Both the position numbers and the translations under genes were made by a program. A DNA stretch of 64,000 bases. It comes from Algicola sagamiensis DSM 14643. GTDB lineage: Bacteria; Pseudomonadota; Gammaproteobacteria; Enterobacterales; Alteromonadaceae. Numbering within the stretch: the first letter of the stretch is position 1; each line of letters opens with the position of its first letter. Location of the stretch: positions 393,131-457,130 of the forward strand of contig NZ_KB894492.1 in assembly GCF_000374485.1 (NCBI RefSeq), read 5' to 3'. Shown here in pieces: positions 8,742-18,101 of this stretch. The notes below the pieces were generated by a model, which had not been told where the DNA came from, made no database searches, and worked only from the letters and a program-made list of their open reading frames with translations.

Positions 8742-10298
8742 TTACTCGGCGTACTTCTTCTTTAAAACCAGCATCAGAACCATAAAGAAAATACCTCCTG
8801 CAATGTAGCCAACAAGCGCAGATCCCGTAAAGCCTAACGCGCCATAGCCGACCAAGCTGACGACTGCGATGATGAACGCGTAAGGCAACTGAGTGACAAC
8901 GTGATCGATATGATGACAGCTGGCACCTGTGGATGACAGAATTGTGGTATCTGAAATGGGTGAAGCATGATCACCAAAGATAGATCCAGCTAACACCGCT
9001 GATAGCATTGGGATCATGAGTGTTGGGTCAGTCGTTGCGGCAATACTGCCCGCAATTGGAAGCATGATGCCGAACGTTCCCCAACTTGTTCCAGTCGCAA
9101 AAGCCATGATGCCGGATAGAATGAACAGGATCATCGGTAACATCGCAGGTGAGATATTTCCTTGAACAAAACTGGACAAGTATTTACCTGTTTCCATCGC
9201 TTCAATGATATTGCCAATACCCCATGCAAAAAGCAGGATATAAATGGCTGGGAGCATGGACTTTGCACCATGAAACAGGCCTTGCATTGTATTCGGCACA
9301 GAGACTTTATTCACAAGACCCATCGCGAGTGTGATGAGGACACCACAAACTGCACCGTAAAGAAGAGAGGTACCAACATCAGTGTTTTCAAGGGCACCCA
9401 TCAGTGTGAGTGCTTTGCCATCAGCTGACAGTGAACTCAAACCTGTTTGGATCATGAAGAAAATGGTTGCGCCGATTAATGTGAGGATTGGAATGATAAG
9501 ATCGCGAGGTTTTCCGTGATCATGCTCTGGTAAATCAGTGATAGTTCCTGCTGGAACACCTTTTTCTTTATTGAATAGCTGACCATTTGCTGCCGCTTTT
9601 TCTTCTTCAGCCATTGGACCCAGGTTGAGGTTAAACCATGCGACGAAGAGCACCATAATTAATGCGAATATGGCGTAGTAATTGAGAAATGCGACTTCCA
9701 TAAAAGTACCAAGTGCTGATGCACTTTGGATTTCATGTTTTTTCAAAATATCATCGATGACTGTGATGATAAACGCACCCCAGCTGGAGAGTGGCATGAT
9801 CACACACATGGATGCGGCTGTTGAATCCAGCAAATATGCGAGTTTGGCACGTGATACTTTGTAGTGGTCCGTGAGCGGGCGGCTAATGCCACCGACTGCC
9901 AAACTGTTAAAGTAATCGTCGATAAAAATAAAGATACCCAAAAATGCGGTAAGCATCATACTGGATCGTCTTGTTTGAATGCGTTTTCGTGCCCAGTTTG
10001 CGAATGCGCGTGTTGCACCACTGACCATCATCAGACTGGTCATCATGCCCAAGAGCAATAGGAATAAGAGAATAAAGACTTTCCCTGTATTCAGGCCATC
10101 CTCGCTCCAAAATAACCCTTTAAATAGATTTCCAATGTATTGGATGGTGAGGAGTGGATCATATTGATTGAGCATCAACGAACCAACCAGAATACCGCAT
10201 CCGAGCGAGAGAAGGACTTTACGCGTGATGATCGCGAGTCCTAATGAAAGCACTGCCGGAAGAAGCGACAACGCAGAATCAGAAAATGTGACTTCCAT
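8742..10298 (-). CDS. nhaC: Na+/H+ antiporter, NhaC family
   Basis: Inner-membrane antiporter of the NhaC family. From the ATG at 10298 (MEVTFSDSALSLLPAVLSL) it has 518 residues with about a dozen hydrophobic segments. Family-type motifs include FIDDYFNSLAVGG near residue 130, MCVIMPLSSWGAF near 165, ATGTSWGTFGIMLPIAGS near 400 and GSIFGDHASPISDTT near 440. The in-frame extension to 10382 contains no membrane-type sequence and is probably leader. Monocistronic by position. Substrate preference (Na+/H+ or malate/lactate exchange as in MleN relatives) cannot be read from sequence. Confidence 0.87.
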   Translation of the reverse strand: MEVTFSDSALSLLPAVLSLGLAIITRKVLLSLGCGILVGSLMLNQYDPLLTIQYIGNLFKGLFWSEDGLNTGKVFILLFLLLLGMMTSLMMVSGATRAFANWARKRIQTRRSSMMLTAFLGIFIFIDDYFNSLAVGGISRPLTDHYKVSRAKLAYLLDSTAASMCVIMPLSSWGAFIITVIDDILKKHEIQSASALGTFMEVAFLNYYAIFALIMVLFVAWFNLNLGPMAEEEKAAANGQLFNKEKGVPAGTITDLPEHDHGKPRDLIIPILTLIGATIFFMIQTGLSSLSADGKALTLMGALENTDVGTSLLYGAVCGVLITLAMGLVNKVSVPNTMQGLFHGAKSMLPAIYILLFAWGIGNIIEAMETGKYLSSFVQGNISPAMLPMILFILSGIMAFATGTSWGTFGIMLPIAGSIAATTDPTLMIPMLSAVLAGSIFGDHASPISDTTILSSTGASCHHIDHVVTQLPYAFIIAVVSLVGYGALGFTGSALVGYIAGGIFFMVLMLVLKKKYAE

Positions 10299-10424
10299 GG
10301 GAGTAATACAACCTTCAATTTGTTTGATAAAGCAATATGATGCACGCATATTGCGAGACGAGTATTTATTATTTGCGACCAAAGCCGACGGAGTAGTTTA
10401 CCGGAATGAGAATTGTTCTTAAAT

Positions 10425-10455
10425 CCCGAATTGACGCTTTGCTGGTCAATTCGGG
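10425..10455 (-). terminator. Terminator after fabV
   Basis: Perfect 11-bp inverted repeat CCCGAATTGAC / GTCAATTCGGG (10425-10435, 10445-10455), 9-nt loop, located 40 bp beyond the fabV stop on the minus strand and followed by ATTTAAG. Confidence 0.65.
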
Positions 10456-10495
10456 GTAACTGATTCATCTTTTTACAGATTCACCTCAATATCAA

Positions 10496-11686
10496 TTAGT
10501 CGATGAGTTGATGAATCGGCGCAAGCGGAGAAATATCGGCATCATAGTCGACAGAAGAAATTCCAAAACCGAAAAGTTTGAGGAATTCTGCATGATAACA
10601 TTCGTAATCTGTCAATGTATCAATGGTTTCTGTCGTGACTTCATTCCAAAGTGATTCAACTTTGTTTTGAACGTGGTCAGCGAGTTCTTTCCCATCCATA
10701 CAGAGTCTTCCTGCCGCGTCTTTGTGTCCTTCAGCATCGGCAAGCTGTTGGAATAATCCGTGGATTTGCTCAATACATCCTTGGTGAGTGCCTTCTTCTT
10801 TCATGACACGGTAAAGCAATGAAATGTATAGAGGCATAATAGGAATCGCAGAACTTGCCTGAGTCACAAGCGCTTTGAGTGAGCATACATAGGCATGACC
10901 TTGGATATCTGATAAGCGATCTGTAATCGCTGATGCTGCACGATCAAGATCTTCTTTTGCACGTCCAATGGTTGCTTTCCCATAGATTGGCCAAGTCAGT
11001 TTTTTACCGATATAGGTGTAGGCAAGTGTCTGGCAGTTGTCTGCAAGCAAATCTTTACCTTTGAGTGCATCAAGCCACATTTCCCAATCTTCACCACCCA
11101 TAACAGCAATTGTGTCCTGAATTTCTTTCTCAGAAGCAGGCTCGACGGTCATGCTTTCAATTTCGCGTTTTGAAGTGTTGAGGTTCTTCACTTCATAGGC
11201 TTGATTGATTGGCTTTAATACTGAGTTAAACGTCTCACCAGTTTTTGGGTGTGTTCTTCTTGGTGAAGCAAGGGAGTAAACAATAAGGTCAATTTTTCCC
11301 ATTTCTTCGCGGATGACTTTAAGTGCTTTTTCTTTCACTTCATCAGAGAAAGCATCACCATTGATGTTCTTTGACCAAAGTCCTGCTTCTTCAGCCGCAG
11401 CTTGGAATGCTGCTGTGTTATACCAGCCAGCGGTCGCAGTTTTCTTTTCTGTGGGTGCTTTTTCGAAGAAAATACCCAATGTTTTTGCACCTGCACCAAA
11501 TGCTGCGTTGATTCTAGAAGCAAGGCCATACCCAGTTGAAGAACCGATCACAAGAACATTCTTCGGACCATCTTTGAATTCACCTTGCGCTTTCACATAA
11601 GCAATTTGCTCTTGTACATTGGCAGCACAGCCAGCTGGGTGTGCATTCGTACAAATAAAACCCCTAACCTTTGGTTGAATAATCAT
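10496..11686 (-). CDS. fabV: Enoyl-[acyl-carrier-protein] reductase FabV
   Basis: NADH-dependent trans-2-enoyl-ACP/CoA reductase, the last step of each fatty-acid elongation cycle; FabV is the triclosan-resistant type first described in Vibrio. From ATG 11686 (MIIQPKVRGFICTNAHPAGC) it is 396 residues, the family length. The NAD-binding VLVIGSSTGYGLASRI lies near residue 45, and the catalytic Tyr-x8-Lys pair is in IYGKATIGRAKEDLD. The extra 49 in-frame codons upstream (to 11833) have no family resemblance. No other enoyl reductase is in the window. Confidence 0.95.
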   Translation of the reverse strand: MIIQPKVRGFICTNAHPAGCAANVQEQIAYVKAQGEFKDGPKNVLVIGSSTGYGLASRINAAFGAGAKTLGIFFEKAPTEKKTATAGWYNTAAFQAAAEEAGLWSKNINGDAFSDEVKEKALKVIREEMGKIDLIVYSLASPRRTHPKTGETFNSVLKPINQAYEVKNLNTSKREIESMTVEPASEKEIQDTIAVMGGEDWEMWLDALKGKDLLADNCQTLAYTYIGKKLTWPIYGKATIGRAKEDLDRAASAITDRLSDIQGHAYVCSLKALVTQASSAIPIMPLYISLLYRVMKEEGTHQGCIEQIHGLFQQLADAEGHKDAAGRLCMDGKELADHVQNKVESLWNEVTTETIDTLTDYECYHAEFLKLFGFGISSVDYDADISPLAPIHQLID

Positions 11687-11829
11687 ATTGGTGGTTTTCC
11701 TGTCAAAACGGATCTGTAATTTATCAGAATTGACCGATAGTGTAGCGACTTCTGTGTGAAAAACAGATCTGATTAGATGAAAAAAAGGCGCGACTGAAAG
11801 ATTATTTCTCGATAAAGAGAAATGTACCT

Positions 11830-12375
11830 TCAATCAGTTGGTTTATCAGACCATGTTTTGACTTCAATATTAGATTGGTTGATTAAGATGATCTTTTGAA
11901 AAGTGATAGCGAACAGTCCGACTAACCCTATAACCACGACAAAGATATTGATCCCAAAAATGCCATATTGGTAGATGTCTCTAAATATAGTGGACTGGAG
12001 TCCTATCACTGCCTTTACCATGAAGCGTATACAATGAAGAATGATGATAATGGCGTATGCATGAATCACAACCTTTCCATATATGCCGATTGTGATTTGC
12101 CGTTGTTCATGTAGTAATTGAAGTAACCCAATACCAAAGAGAACAATCAAAGCATGGCTGCCATGCCAAGCAAGTTTACTTAATATGTGTGGTTTTGAGC
12201 TTACCTCTAATAAGGAAGGAGAGACAGCAATCCCCATAAAGCTGATCAAACATAAGACAACAATCGTTGATAGAAAGCTATCATCCTTTCGGTGCAACAA
12301 GAAAGTTAAGATAAGCAAGCCAAATAAGAAGTTGTGTATCTGGTTTTCAAAAGTGAGAAAATAATCAATGCTCAT
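11830..12375 (-). CDS. Five-segment integral membrane protein of unknown function
   Basis: 181 residues, not recognised. Hydrophobic segments near residues 12-28, 34-54, 68-88, 94-126 (perhaps two) and 137-166, with a short polar C-terminus. It begins 9 bp after the stop of the small peptide gene at 12385-12582 on the same strand, so the two are probably cotranscribed and may be translationally coupled. Size and topology would suit an immunity or export-accessory protein for that peptide; this is inference from position only. No transporter, peptidase or modification enzyme is next to it. Confidence 0.6.
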   Translation of the reverse strand: MSIDYFLTFENQIHNFLFGLLILTFLLHRKDDSFLSTIVVLCLISFMGIAVSPSLLEVSSKPHILSKLAWHGSHALIVLFGIGLLQLLHEQRQITIGIYGKVVIHAYAIIIILHCIRFMVKAVIGLQSTIFRDIYQYGIFGINIFVVVIGLVGLFAITFQKIILINQSNIEVKTWSDKPTD

Positions 12376-12384
12376 ATGTGTTGC

Positions 12385-12582
12385 TCAAGGGTCATAGCCA
12401 CCACCAAAGTCATTTTCGTTTACGCTTAGTAAAGGGATTGATATAGGATGTTCATTCTGAGAACCTCCGTTGATATTAGTGCACTGTATTTCTTCAATTT
12501 CAATTAGTTCATTTGTCCTTCCTTGACTGTTTGTTGATTTCCAATAATAAGATTTTTGCATATTCATGATTGCTTCACGCAT
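12385..12582 (-). CDS. Small peptide with double-glycine-type leader (putative)
   Basis: 65 codons, with alternative ATG starts at codons 6 and 8. The middle reads NELIEIEEIQCTNINGG (residues 24-40): an acidic/hydrophobic stretch ending in Gly-Gly with Ile at -4 and -12, which resembles leader peptides cleaved by C39-peptidase ABC exporters (class II microcins and related peptides). The remaining 25 residues, from SQNEHPIS to DFGGGYDP, would be the mature peptide: polar, acidic and without Cys. It precedes a membrane protein by 9 bp. No Shine-Dalgarno sequence is strong for any of the three starts. Coding status is probable, function unproven. Confidence 0.45.
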   Translation of the reverse strand: MREAIMNMQKSYYWKSTNSQGRTNELIEIEEIQCTNINGGSQNEHPISIPLLSVNENDFGGGYDP

Positions 12583-12738
12583 TAACAGTCTTATTCATTT
12601 TTAATTTGGTTGGACTCAAAAATAAATCGTAATAAAGGGTTATTTTGATGATTATTTTTGCCCCAACCAGTCATGTATGAGTTTCAGCCCTTTCTGTTTC
12701 TTCATGTGTCAGTGTATCTAAACAGATCAAGAAAACAG

Positions 12739-13839
12739 TTATTTATCCCGATTCAAATAATACTCCATCTCTGAAATGCGATGATATTCAACCGCTTTTT
12801 TCTGGAAGTCGCTGTAAGAGTCCCATACTTTTTTCATTTGTGGATCTTTGGCGACTTCTTTTTCAATGACAGCCTGCATGGTCTTTTTGAGCGTTCGGAT
12901 CAATTCATCATCGAACTTCTTGAGTTTGACGTTGTGCTGTTCTACAAGTTGTTTCAAAGCATCATTGTTCCTGGCTGTGTATTCATCCAACATATCTTGG
13001 TTAGAAGCGCGTGCGGCGACTTTGACGATCATTTGAAGATCTTTCGGTAAGGATTCAAAAGCCTTTTTGTTGACGATAAGCTCAAGAACTGCACTTGGCT
13101 CGTGCCAGCCTGAGTAGTAGTAGTAATCTGCTGCTTGGTAGAAGCCAAATGCTAAATCGTTGTATGGGCCAACCCATTCTGTTGCATCTATAGCTCCAGA
13201 TTGAAGCGACGCAAATAAGTCACCGCCAGCCAGTGCAACTGGGATCCCGCCTAATTCTTTAAGGACTTCGCCGCCTAAGCCAGGGATACGCATTTTGAGA
13301 CCTTTGAGATCATCAACGCTGTTGATTTCTTTTTTAAACCAACCTGCAAGTTGAACACCTGTATTGCCCGCCGCCATTGGAATAAGATTGAAAGGTTCGT
13401 ACAACTCTTCCCAGAGTTTCATACCGCCCCCATAATGAAGCCAGCCATTGGTTTCCTGCGCATTCATGCCAAATGGGATCCCAGTGAAAAACTGTGCTGC
13501 TGGGATTTTCCCTTTCCAATAATAAGCGGCACTGTGCCCCATTTCAGCACTGCCAGAAGAAACAGCGTCAAAGACTTCCAGCCCGGCAACTAACTCACCA
13601 GCACCGAAAATTTTGATTTTTAGACGACCGTTACTCATGGCTTCAACATTTTTAGCGAACCGTTCAGGTGCAACACCAATCCCTGGAAAGTTCTTTGGCC
13701 AACTGGTGACCATTTTCCATTGATAGGTTTTTTGTGCTTTCTGAGATTGTCCTGATTCTGTTTTTTCCTTCGAACACCCTGTAATAAAGATGCTGCAACA
13801 CATCACAAAGCAGAGCAGGGAGATCAGTTGTTTTGTCAT
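12739..13839 (-). CDS. dctP: TRAP transporter substrate-binding lipoprotein (DctP family, TakP-like)
   Basis: Periplasmic solute receptor of a tripartite ATP-independent transporter. The N-terminus MTKQLISLLCFVMCCSIF ends in the lipobox ITGC, so it is a lipoprotein. YQWKMVTSWPKNFPG, the ATEWVGPYNDLAFGFY loop and YYYYSGWHEP resemble the TakP subgroup, whose characterised members bind 2-oxoacids; the ligand here is inferred, not shown. 366 residues. It is the last gene of a dctQ-dctM-dctP unit, 11 bp after dctM. Confidence 0.88.
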   Translation of the reverse strand: MTKQLISLLCFVMCCSIFITGCSKEKTESGQSQKAQKTYQWKMVTSWPKNFPGIGVAPERFAKNVEAMSNGRLKIKIFGAGELVAGLEVFDAVSSGSAEMGHSAAYYWKGKIPAAQFFTGIPFGMNAQETNGWLHYGGGMKLWEELYEPFNLIPMAAGNTGVQLAGWFKKEINSVDDLKGLKMRIPGLGGEVLKELGGIPVALAGGDLFASLQSGAIDATEWVGPYNDLAFGFYQAADYYYYSGWHEPSAVLELIVNKKAFESLPKDLQMIVKVAARASNQDMLDEYTARNNDALKQLVEQHNVKLKKFDDELIRTLKKTMQAVIEKEVAKDPQMKKVWDSYSDFQKKAVEYHRISEMEYYLNRDK

Positions 13840-13850
13840 TCTTATTATCC

Positions 13851-15221
13851 TTATGATTTATAAATTGTATCGGGTAGCCATGTTGTCAAGATGGGCCAAT
13901 AGGCCATCATTGCCATCAGTACCAGCTGTAAGAAAATAAATGGGATCACACCCTGATAAATTGCACGTGTTGGTAAAGAGTCGGGTGCAACACCCCGCAG
14001 ATAAAAAAGTGCAAAGCCAAAGGGGGGCGTTAAAAATGATGTTTGCAGATTGACGGCAATCATGATCCCGAGCCAAACCGGATCCAATCCCATAGCCAGC
14101 AGTACGGGGGCAACGAGAGGCACAACGACAAAGGTGATCTCAATAAAATCTAAAATAAAACCGAGCAGAAACATGATCAGCATGACGATGAGTGTTGCGG
14201 TAATCACTCCCCCTGGCAGGTTTGCAAAGAACTGATGGATAAGCTCTTCACCACCAAAACCACGAAAAACAAGCGAGAACAAGCTTGCGCCTATCAGGAT
14301 CATAAAGACCATTGCTGTAACATGGAGTGTTGAGACACAAATTTCCTGTAAAGTCTTTAGTGAGAGCTTTCGATGAAGAGCAGCAATCAGTAATGCACCC
14401 GTTGCACCGACCCCAGCGGCTTCTGTTGGTGTTGCAAACCCCGCAAGAATACTACCGAGAACTAGTACAATGAGGACAAGGGGGGGAAGTAGTGCGCTCA
14501 GCAAGGATTTGAGTGGGAATCGTGATTGTGTTTTATCCATCTCAGGTATGGATGCAGGCTTGAATGTGGCGAGTCCAAATGAATACAACATATAAAGTAA
14601 AACCAAAATCAGCCCTGGGATCACAGCACCTGCAAACAATTCACCAACAGACACAGGTTCTGGATTAAAGATACCTTGTTTCAGTTGAGCTTGTTGATAA
14701 GCACTGGAAATCACATCACCTAACAGGACGAGTGCGATTGAAGGAGGAATAATTTGTCCAAGTGTGCCTGTTGCAGCAATGATTCCGGAAGAGTACTGGG
14801 CGGAATATCCATGTTTGAGCATGGCGGGTAGGGAAAGTAATCCCATAGTGACAACTGTGGCACCGACAATTCCGGTACTGGCAGCGAGTAGCATCCCAAC
14901 AAGTGTGATAGAAATACCAAGGCCAGCTTTGACTCCGGAAAAGGCTTGTGCCATTGCATCAAGGAGACGCTCTGCGACTTGTGATTTTTCTAAGACAACA
15001 CCCATAAAAACAAATAATGGTACAGCCATGAGTGTTGGGTTAATCATAACGCCGTAAATTCGATTGGGCAGGAGGTGAATAAAGCTGTCATCAAATGCAC
15101 CGATTGCAATACCAAGCCCTGCAAAGATAAGTGATGCCCCTGCAAGGCTAAATGCGACAGGGTATCCAAGCAACAATATCAAACATACAAATAGAAACAT
15201 GATCAGCGCTAACCATTCCAT
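13851..15221 (-). CDS. dctM: TRAP transporter large permease subunit DctM
   Basis: 456-residue integral membrane protein with about 12 hydrophobic segments. It starts MEWLALIMFLFVCLILLLGY and has the typical MAVPLFVFMGVVLEKS, GIIAATGTLGQIIPPSI and NLQTSFLTPPFGFALFYL segments. It forms the Na+-driven transport channel with DctQ. It overlaps the dctQ end by 13 bp, indicating translational coupling. Confidence 0.94.
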   Translation of the reverse strand: MEWLALIMFLFVCLILLLGYPVAFSLAGASLIFAGLGIAIGAFDDSFIHLLPNRIYGVMINPTLMAVPLFVFMGVVLEKSQVAERLLDAMAQAFSGVKAGLGISITLVGMLLAASTGIVGATVVTMGLLSLPAMLKHGYSAQYSSGIIAATGTLGQIIPPSIALVLLGDVISSAYQQAQLKQGIFNPEPVSVGELFAGAVIPGLILVLLYMLYSFGLATFKPASIPEMDKTQSRFPLKSLLSALLPPLVLIVLVLGSILAGFATPTEAAGVGATGALLIAALHRKLSLKTLQEICVSTLHVTAMVFMILIGASLFSLVFRGFGGEELIHQFFANLPGGVITATLIVMLIMFLLGFILDFIEITFVVVPLVAPVLLAMGLDPVWLGIMIAVNLQTSFLTPPFGFALFYLRGVAPDSLPTRAIYQGVIPFIFLQLVLMAMMAYWPILTTWLPDTIYKS

Positions 15222-15757
15222 GCCTTATCCTCCTTGTCGTTTGTTTCATGTTTGATGCGATAAAGGGCAAGAATACAGCCACTGAAGCTGGCAACGCCTT
15301 GAATCATGAGAAGCAAGCTCATCATAGGGACCAAACTCTTTAGAAGATAAACGAATGGGAGACCACCTGTTTCAGGGCTGCTCTCTTTGATGTGCCAAGA
15401 CATCGCAACATAGTCCCAGCTAAACCACAAAATGAGAATGCTGACTGGAAATAAAAGAAAAATATGCCCAAACAGATTCACCAAATGCTTGGTTTTTGCT
15501 GAGAAACTTCGGTAAAAGATATCCACGCGGACATGCTGATCTTTTTGAAAGGCATAACTGACGCCTAACATAAACACGGCAGCATGCATATATAAAACGA
15601 GCTCTTGCAACCAGATCCAACCGAGGTTGAATCCGTAGCGCAACAGCACAATCAGGCAGGTCAGAATGACCATAATGAACGTCAACCAGGCGATGGACTG
15701 TCCAAGGACACGGATCAGTGCCTGAAGATGACGTTCAAGTACGACGAGCAACTTCAT
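15209..15757 (-). CDS. dctQ: TRAP transporter small permease subunit DctQ
   Basis: 182 residues with four hydrophobic segments (about 15-40, 50-72, 90-112, 135-160), the small-subunit pattern; WIWLQELVLYMHAAVFMLG is the most family-like part. First gene of the dctQMP operon; its promoter must lie in 15758-15835. Confidence 0.9.
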   Translation of the reverse strand: MKLLVVLERHLQALIRVLGQSIAWLTFIMVILTCLIVLLRYGFNLGWIWLQELVLYMHAAVFMLGVSYAFQKDQHVRVDIFYRSFSAKTKHLVNLFGHIFLLFPVSILILWFSWDYVAMSWHIKESSPETGGLPFVYLLKSLVPMMSLLLMIQGVASFSGCILALYRIKHETNDKEDKAWNG

Positions 15758-15836
15758 AGGGTATTCTTTATGTTTTAATTCTTATAGGAAGAGAAATAAG
15801 TAACAGAAAAAGGAACGATAGGAAAGATATAGGGAC

Positions 15837-15861
15837 AAAAAAAGCGTCACAAGGACGCTTT
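15837..15861 (-). terminator. Intrinsic terminator overlapping the bolA 3' end
   Basis: Arms 15841-15848 and 15854-15861 (AAAGCGTC / GACGCTTT), 5-nt loop, with a seven-T run on the minus strand (A-run at 15837-15843). The bolA stop codon lies inside the hairpin. Confidence 0.85.
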
Positions 15862-16179
15862 CTCACGTTTAGAGCCGCCTAAGCATCTCGGGGATGGAGG
15901 TGGTTCTTCGGAATAATACTCATACCACTCTTGTGGCGTATACGTATGTAATGCCAAAGCATGAATATCTTTTTTTAACTCATCAGCCAATAGTTCATTG
16001 ACTTGACGGTGGCGCTGGATCAAGCGAAGCCCGGCAAAGGCATCGGTGACAATCGTCACCTTAAAATGAGATTCAGAACCCGGAGCGACATTGTGTTTCT
16101 CGCTCTCGTTCAATACCTCCAGATGCTGGGTCTCAAAGGCTTCCAGCAATTTGCGTTCGATTTCATTCTGAATGATCAT
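15847..16179 (-). CDS. bolA: BolA family transcriptional regulator / Fe-S partner
   Basis: 110 residues, close in length and layout to E. coli BolA: N-terminal IERKLLEAF helix, then HNVAPGSESHFKVTIV and the RHRQVNELLADEL helix, ending in HALALHTYTPQEW. BolA proteins form complexes with monothiol glutaredoxins and can bind DNA. The C-terminal 15 residues (PPPSPRCLGGSKREK) are a tail also seen in BolA. In many gammaproteobacteria bolA is close to yajG and ampG, as here. Confidence 0.93.
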   Translation of the reverse strand: MIIQNEIERKLLEAFETQHLEVLNESEKHNVAPGSESHFKVTIVTDAFAGLRLIQRHRQVNELLADELKKDIHALALHTYTPQEWYEYYSEEPPPSPRCLGGSKREKASL

Positions 16180-16313
16180 GCCAAGCCTCCTTCATGATTT
16201 TCATATTCAATACTGTAGTGTGATGCGGACATAATATCATGCTTATTCCGAAAAGTTTTTGCCATTTTTAACTAAGCTGTTGCGGGTGCAGGTTATATTT
16301 TTCCAAGACAATT

Positions 16314-16928
16314 TTACGGGTGAATATAACGAAAGGTAAGGTTAATTCTGCTTGACAAGACGCGTTTCATTTTAGGTACGCTATGGAGCCAAATTTCTTG
16401 TGAGTCTCCCTCCATGACCAGTAAACTTCCGGGGGTAAGTAAGCGCTCAATTCGTTCGTCTGTCTTTCGATTTTTGAGTAAAAATCGTCTTGGAGTACCC
16501 AAACTAATCGAAACAATCAGGGGACGTTCACCAAGTTCTTTTTCATTATCACGGTGCCAACCCATACTGTCTTCTCCATCACGATATAGGTTGATAAGGA
16601 CGCTATTAAGCGGTTGTTGAAGATATGCTGCAAGTTCTGTTTTTAAAGCAAGTAATGTATCAGTCCAAGGATGTGGCTGATTGGTGAGACCTGAATACTG
16701 ATAGGTTGCACTATCATCACCATACCACGCTTGTAAACGAGGAATGCGGACCATTTTCCCAAACATTCGAATCTGAGGTTGCTCCCAAATAATCTCTTTC
16801 TTAAGTTGTTCAAAAAGCTGACTGGCACAAACTGAGGATAGAAACTTGGGTTGCCACCAAATGTCAGCCGTCAATTGTTCCTTATTTGGTGCTAGAGTCT
16901 CGATTTCAAAGGTGCGACAATACGCCAT
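16314..16928 (-). CDS. AlkB-like 2-oxoglutarate/Fe(II) DNA dioxygenase
   Basis: 204 residues. The iron ligands are H and D of MGWHRDNEKELG and the H of IWLHSVPKMKR; the 2-oxoglutarate arginines fit RINLTFR at the C-terminus. LINLYRDGEDSMGWHRDNE and RPLIVSISLGTPRRFLL are typical of the AlkB/ALKBH2-3 branch that oxidatively removes alkyl groups from bases. Only 26 bp separate it from the divergent rlmG start, so its promoter must overlap rlmG or its own 5' region. Confidence 0.9.
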   Translation of the reverse strand: MAYCRTFEIETLAPNKEQLTADIWWQPKFLSSVCASQLFEQLKKEIIWEQPQIRMFGKMVRIPRLQAWYGDDSATYQYSGLTNQPHPWTDTLLALKTELAAYLQQPLNSVLINLYRDGEDSMGWHRDNEKELGERPLIVSISLGTPRRFLLKNRKTDERIERLLTPGSLLVMEGDSQEIWLHSVPKMKRVLSSRINLTFRYIHP

Positions 16929-16954
16929 TGCTTTTTGATGCCTGAAAATTTTCG

Positions 16955-18097
16955 ATGAATAACCAGTTTACCATGAATGATCGTGTCTTGACCCTCGATC
17001 GATATCCGCCCCAACAAAAAAACAGGAGCCTCCTTGCATGGGATGCTGCTGATGAGTTGCTGTATGAAGAAGTGGTTCAACGAGGATTAAAGCCCGATAC
17101 CCGATTGCTTTTAATCAATGATACATTTGGCGCACTCACTTGTTTATTTGCAGAGCAAAAAACGATGGTGATGACGGATTCTAAAGTGAGTCAACTTGGC
17201 ATTGAACATAACTTCGGACAAAACTTCCCTGAGAAAACTCTACCACCGCTACTCAGTGCATTAGATGAAGTGAAAGCACATTTCGACTACATCTTAATCA
17301 AGTTGCCAAAACAAATTCGCTATTTAGAATATTTACTCGCGATGATGAGTGGGTGGGACTTAAGCAAAACACAAGTGATCCTTTCAGGCAAAGCAAAAGA
17401 CATTCCAGTTAAGCTCCTCAAACGTATGGAACTTTATTTTACGGATGTATCGACATCTCTTGCAGTGAAGAAATCTCGTCTTGTTTTTTTAGAAACAGCG
17501 AAAAAAGGTATCGATCATGGGACATTTCAAACTTATTTTGAAGTTCCTGAATATCAAATGAAACTTCACCACCATGCAAATGTCTTCTCTAATGAAAAGT
17601 TGGATCTTGGAGCGCGTGCGTTTTTGCCGCATATTTTTCCAGTTGGTGATGCACTTCGTGTGATTGATCTGGGGTGTGGTAATGGTGTCTTAGGAGTGCA
17701 TTTACTCAAGTCATGCCCACAGGTTGCGCAGGTTACATTTGTTGATGAATCGCATATGGCGGTGGAATCAGCAAGGTTAAACGTTCAGGAAAACTGTATC
17801 ACAAGAGAAGAAGATGCAAACTTTGTCGTTGATGATTGTCTTTCATCGCTTTCCTCTGGACAAGCGGATTTAGTGTTGTGTAATCCACCCTTCCATCAGC
17901 AAAATGCAGTGACTGATCATATTGCATGGCAGATGTTTCAAGATGCGAAGCGAGTACTTCGGTCCCGTGGTGAATTAAGGGTTGTTGGAAATCGACATTT
18001 AGGTTACCACGTGAAACTCAAAAGAATTTTTGGGAATGTCACAACAGTGGCATCGAATCATAAATTTGTTATTTTAAGTGCAACGAAACGGAGTTGA
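16955..18097 (+). CDS. rlmG: 23S rRNA (guanine(1835)-N(2))-methyltransferase RlmG
   Basis: 380 residues with the RsmC/RlmG two-domain architecture: a degenerate N-terminal methyltransferase-like half (LLINDTFGALTCLF) and a catalytic C-terminal half with the SAM motif VIDLGCGNGVLG near residue 240 and the NPPFHQ motif near 310. The N-terminus (LTLDRYPPQQKN, LLAWDAADELL) matches RlmG rather than RsmC. Confidence 0.93.
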   Translation: MNNQFTMNDRVLTLDRYPPQQKNRSLLAWDAADELLYEEVVQRGLKPDTRLLLINDTFGALTCLFAEQKTMVMTDSKVSQLGIEHNFGQNFPEKTLPPLLSALDEVKAHFDYILIKLPKQIRYLEYLLAMMSGWDLSKTQVILSGKAKDIPVKLLKRMELYFTDVSTSLAVKKSRLVFLETAKKGIDHGTFQTYFEVPEYQMKLHHHANVFSNEKLDLGARAFLPHIFPVGDALRVIDLGCGNGVLGVHLLKSCPQVAQVTFVDESHMAVESARLNVQENCITREEDANFVVDDCLSSLSSGQADLVLCNPPFHQQNAVTDHIAWQMFQDAKRVLRSRGELRVVGNRHLGYHVKLKRIFGNVTTVASNHKFVILSATKRS

Positions 18098-18101
18098 TAA
18101 A

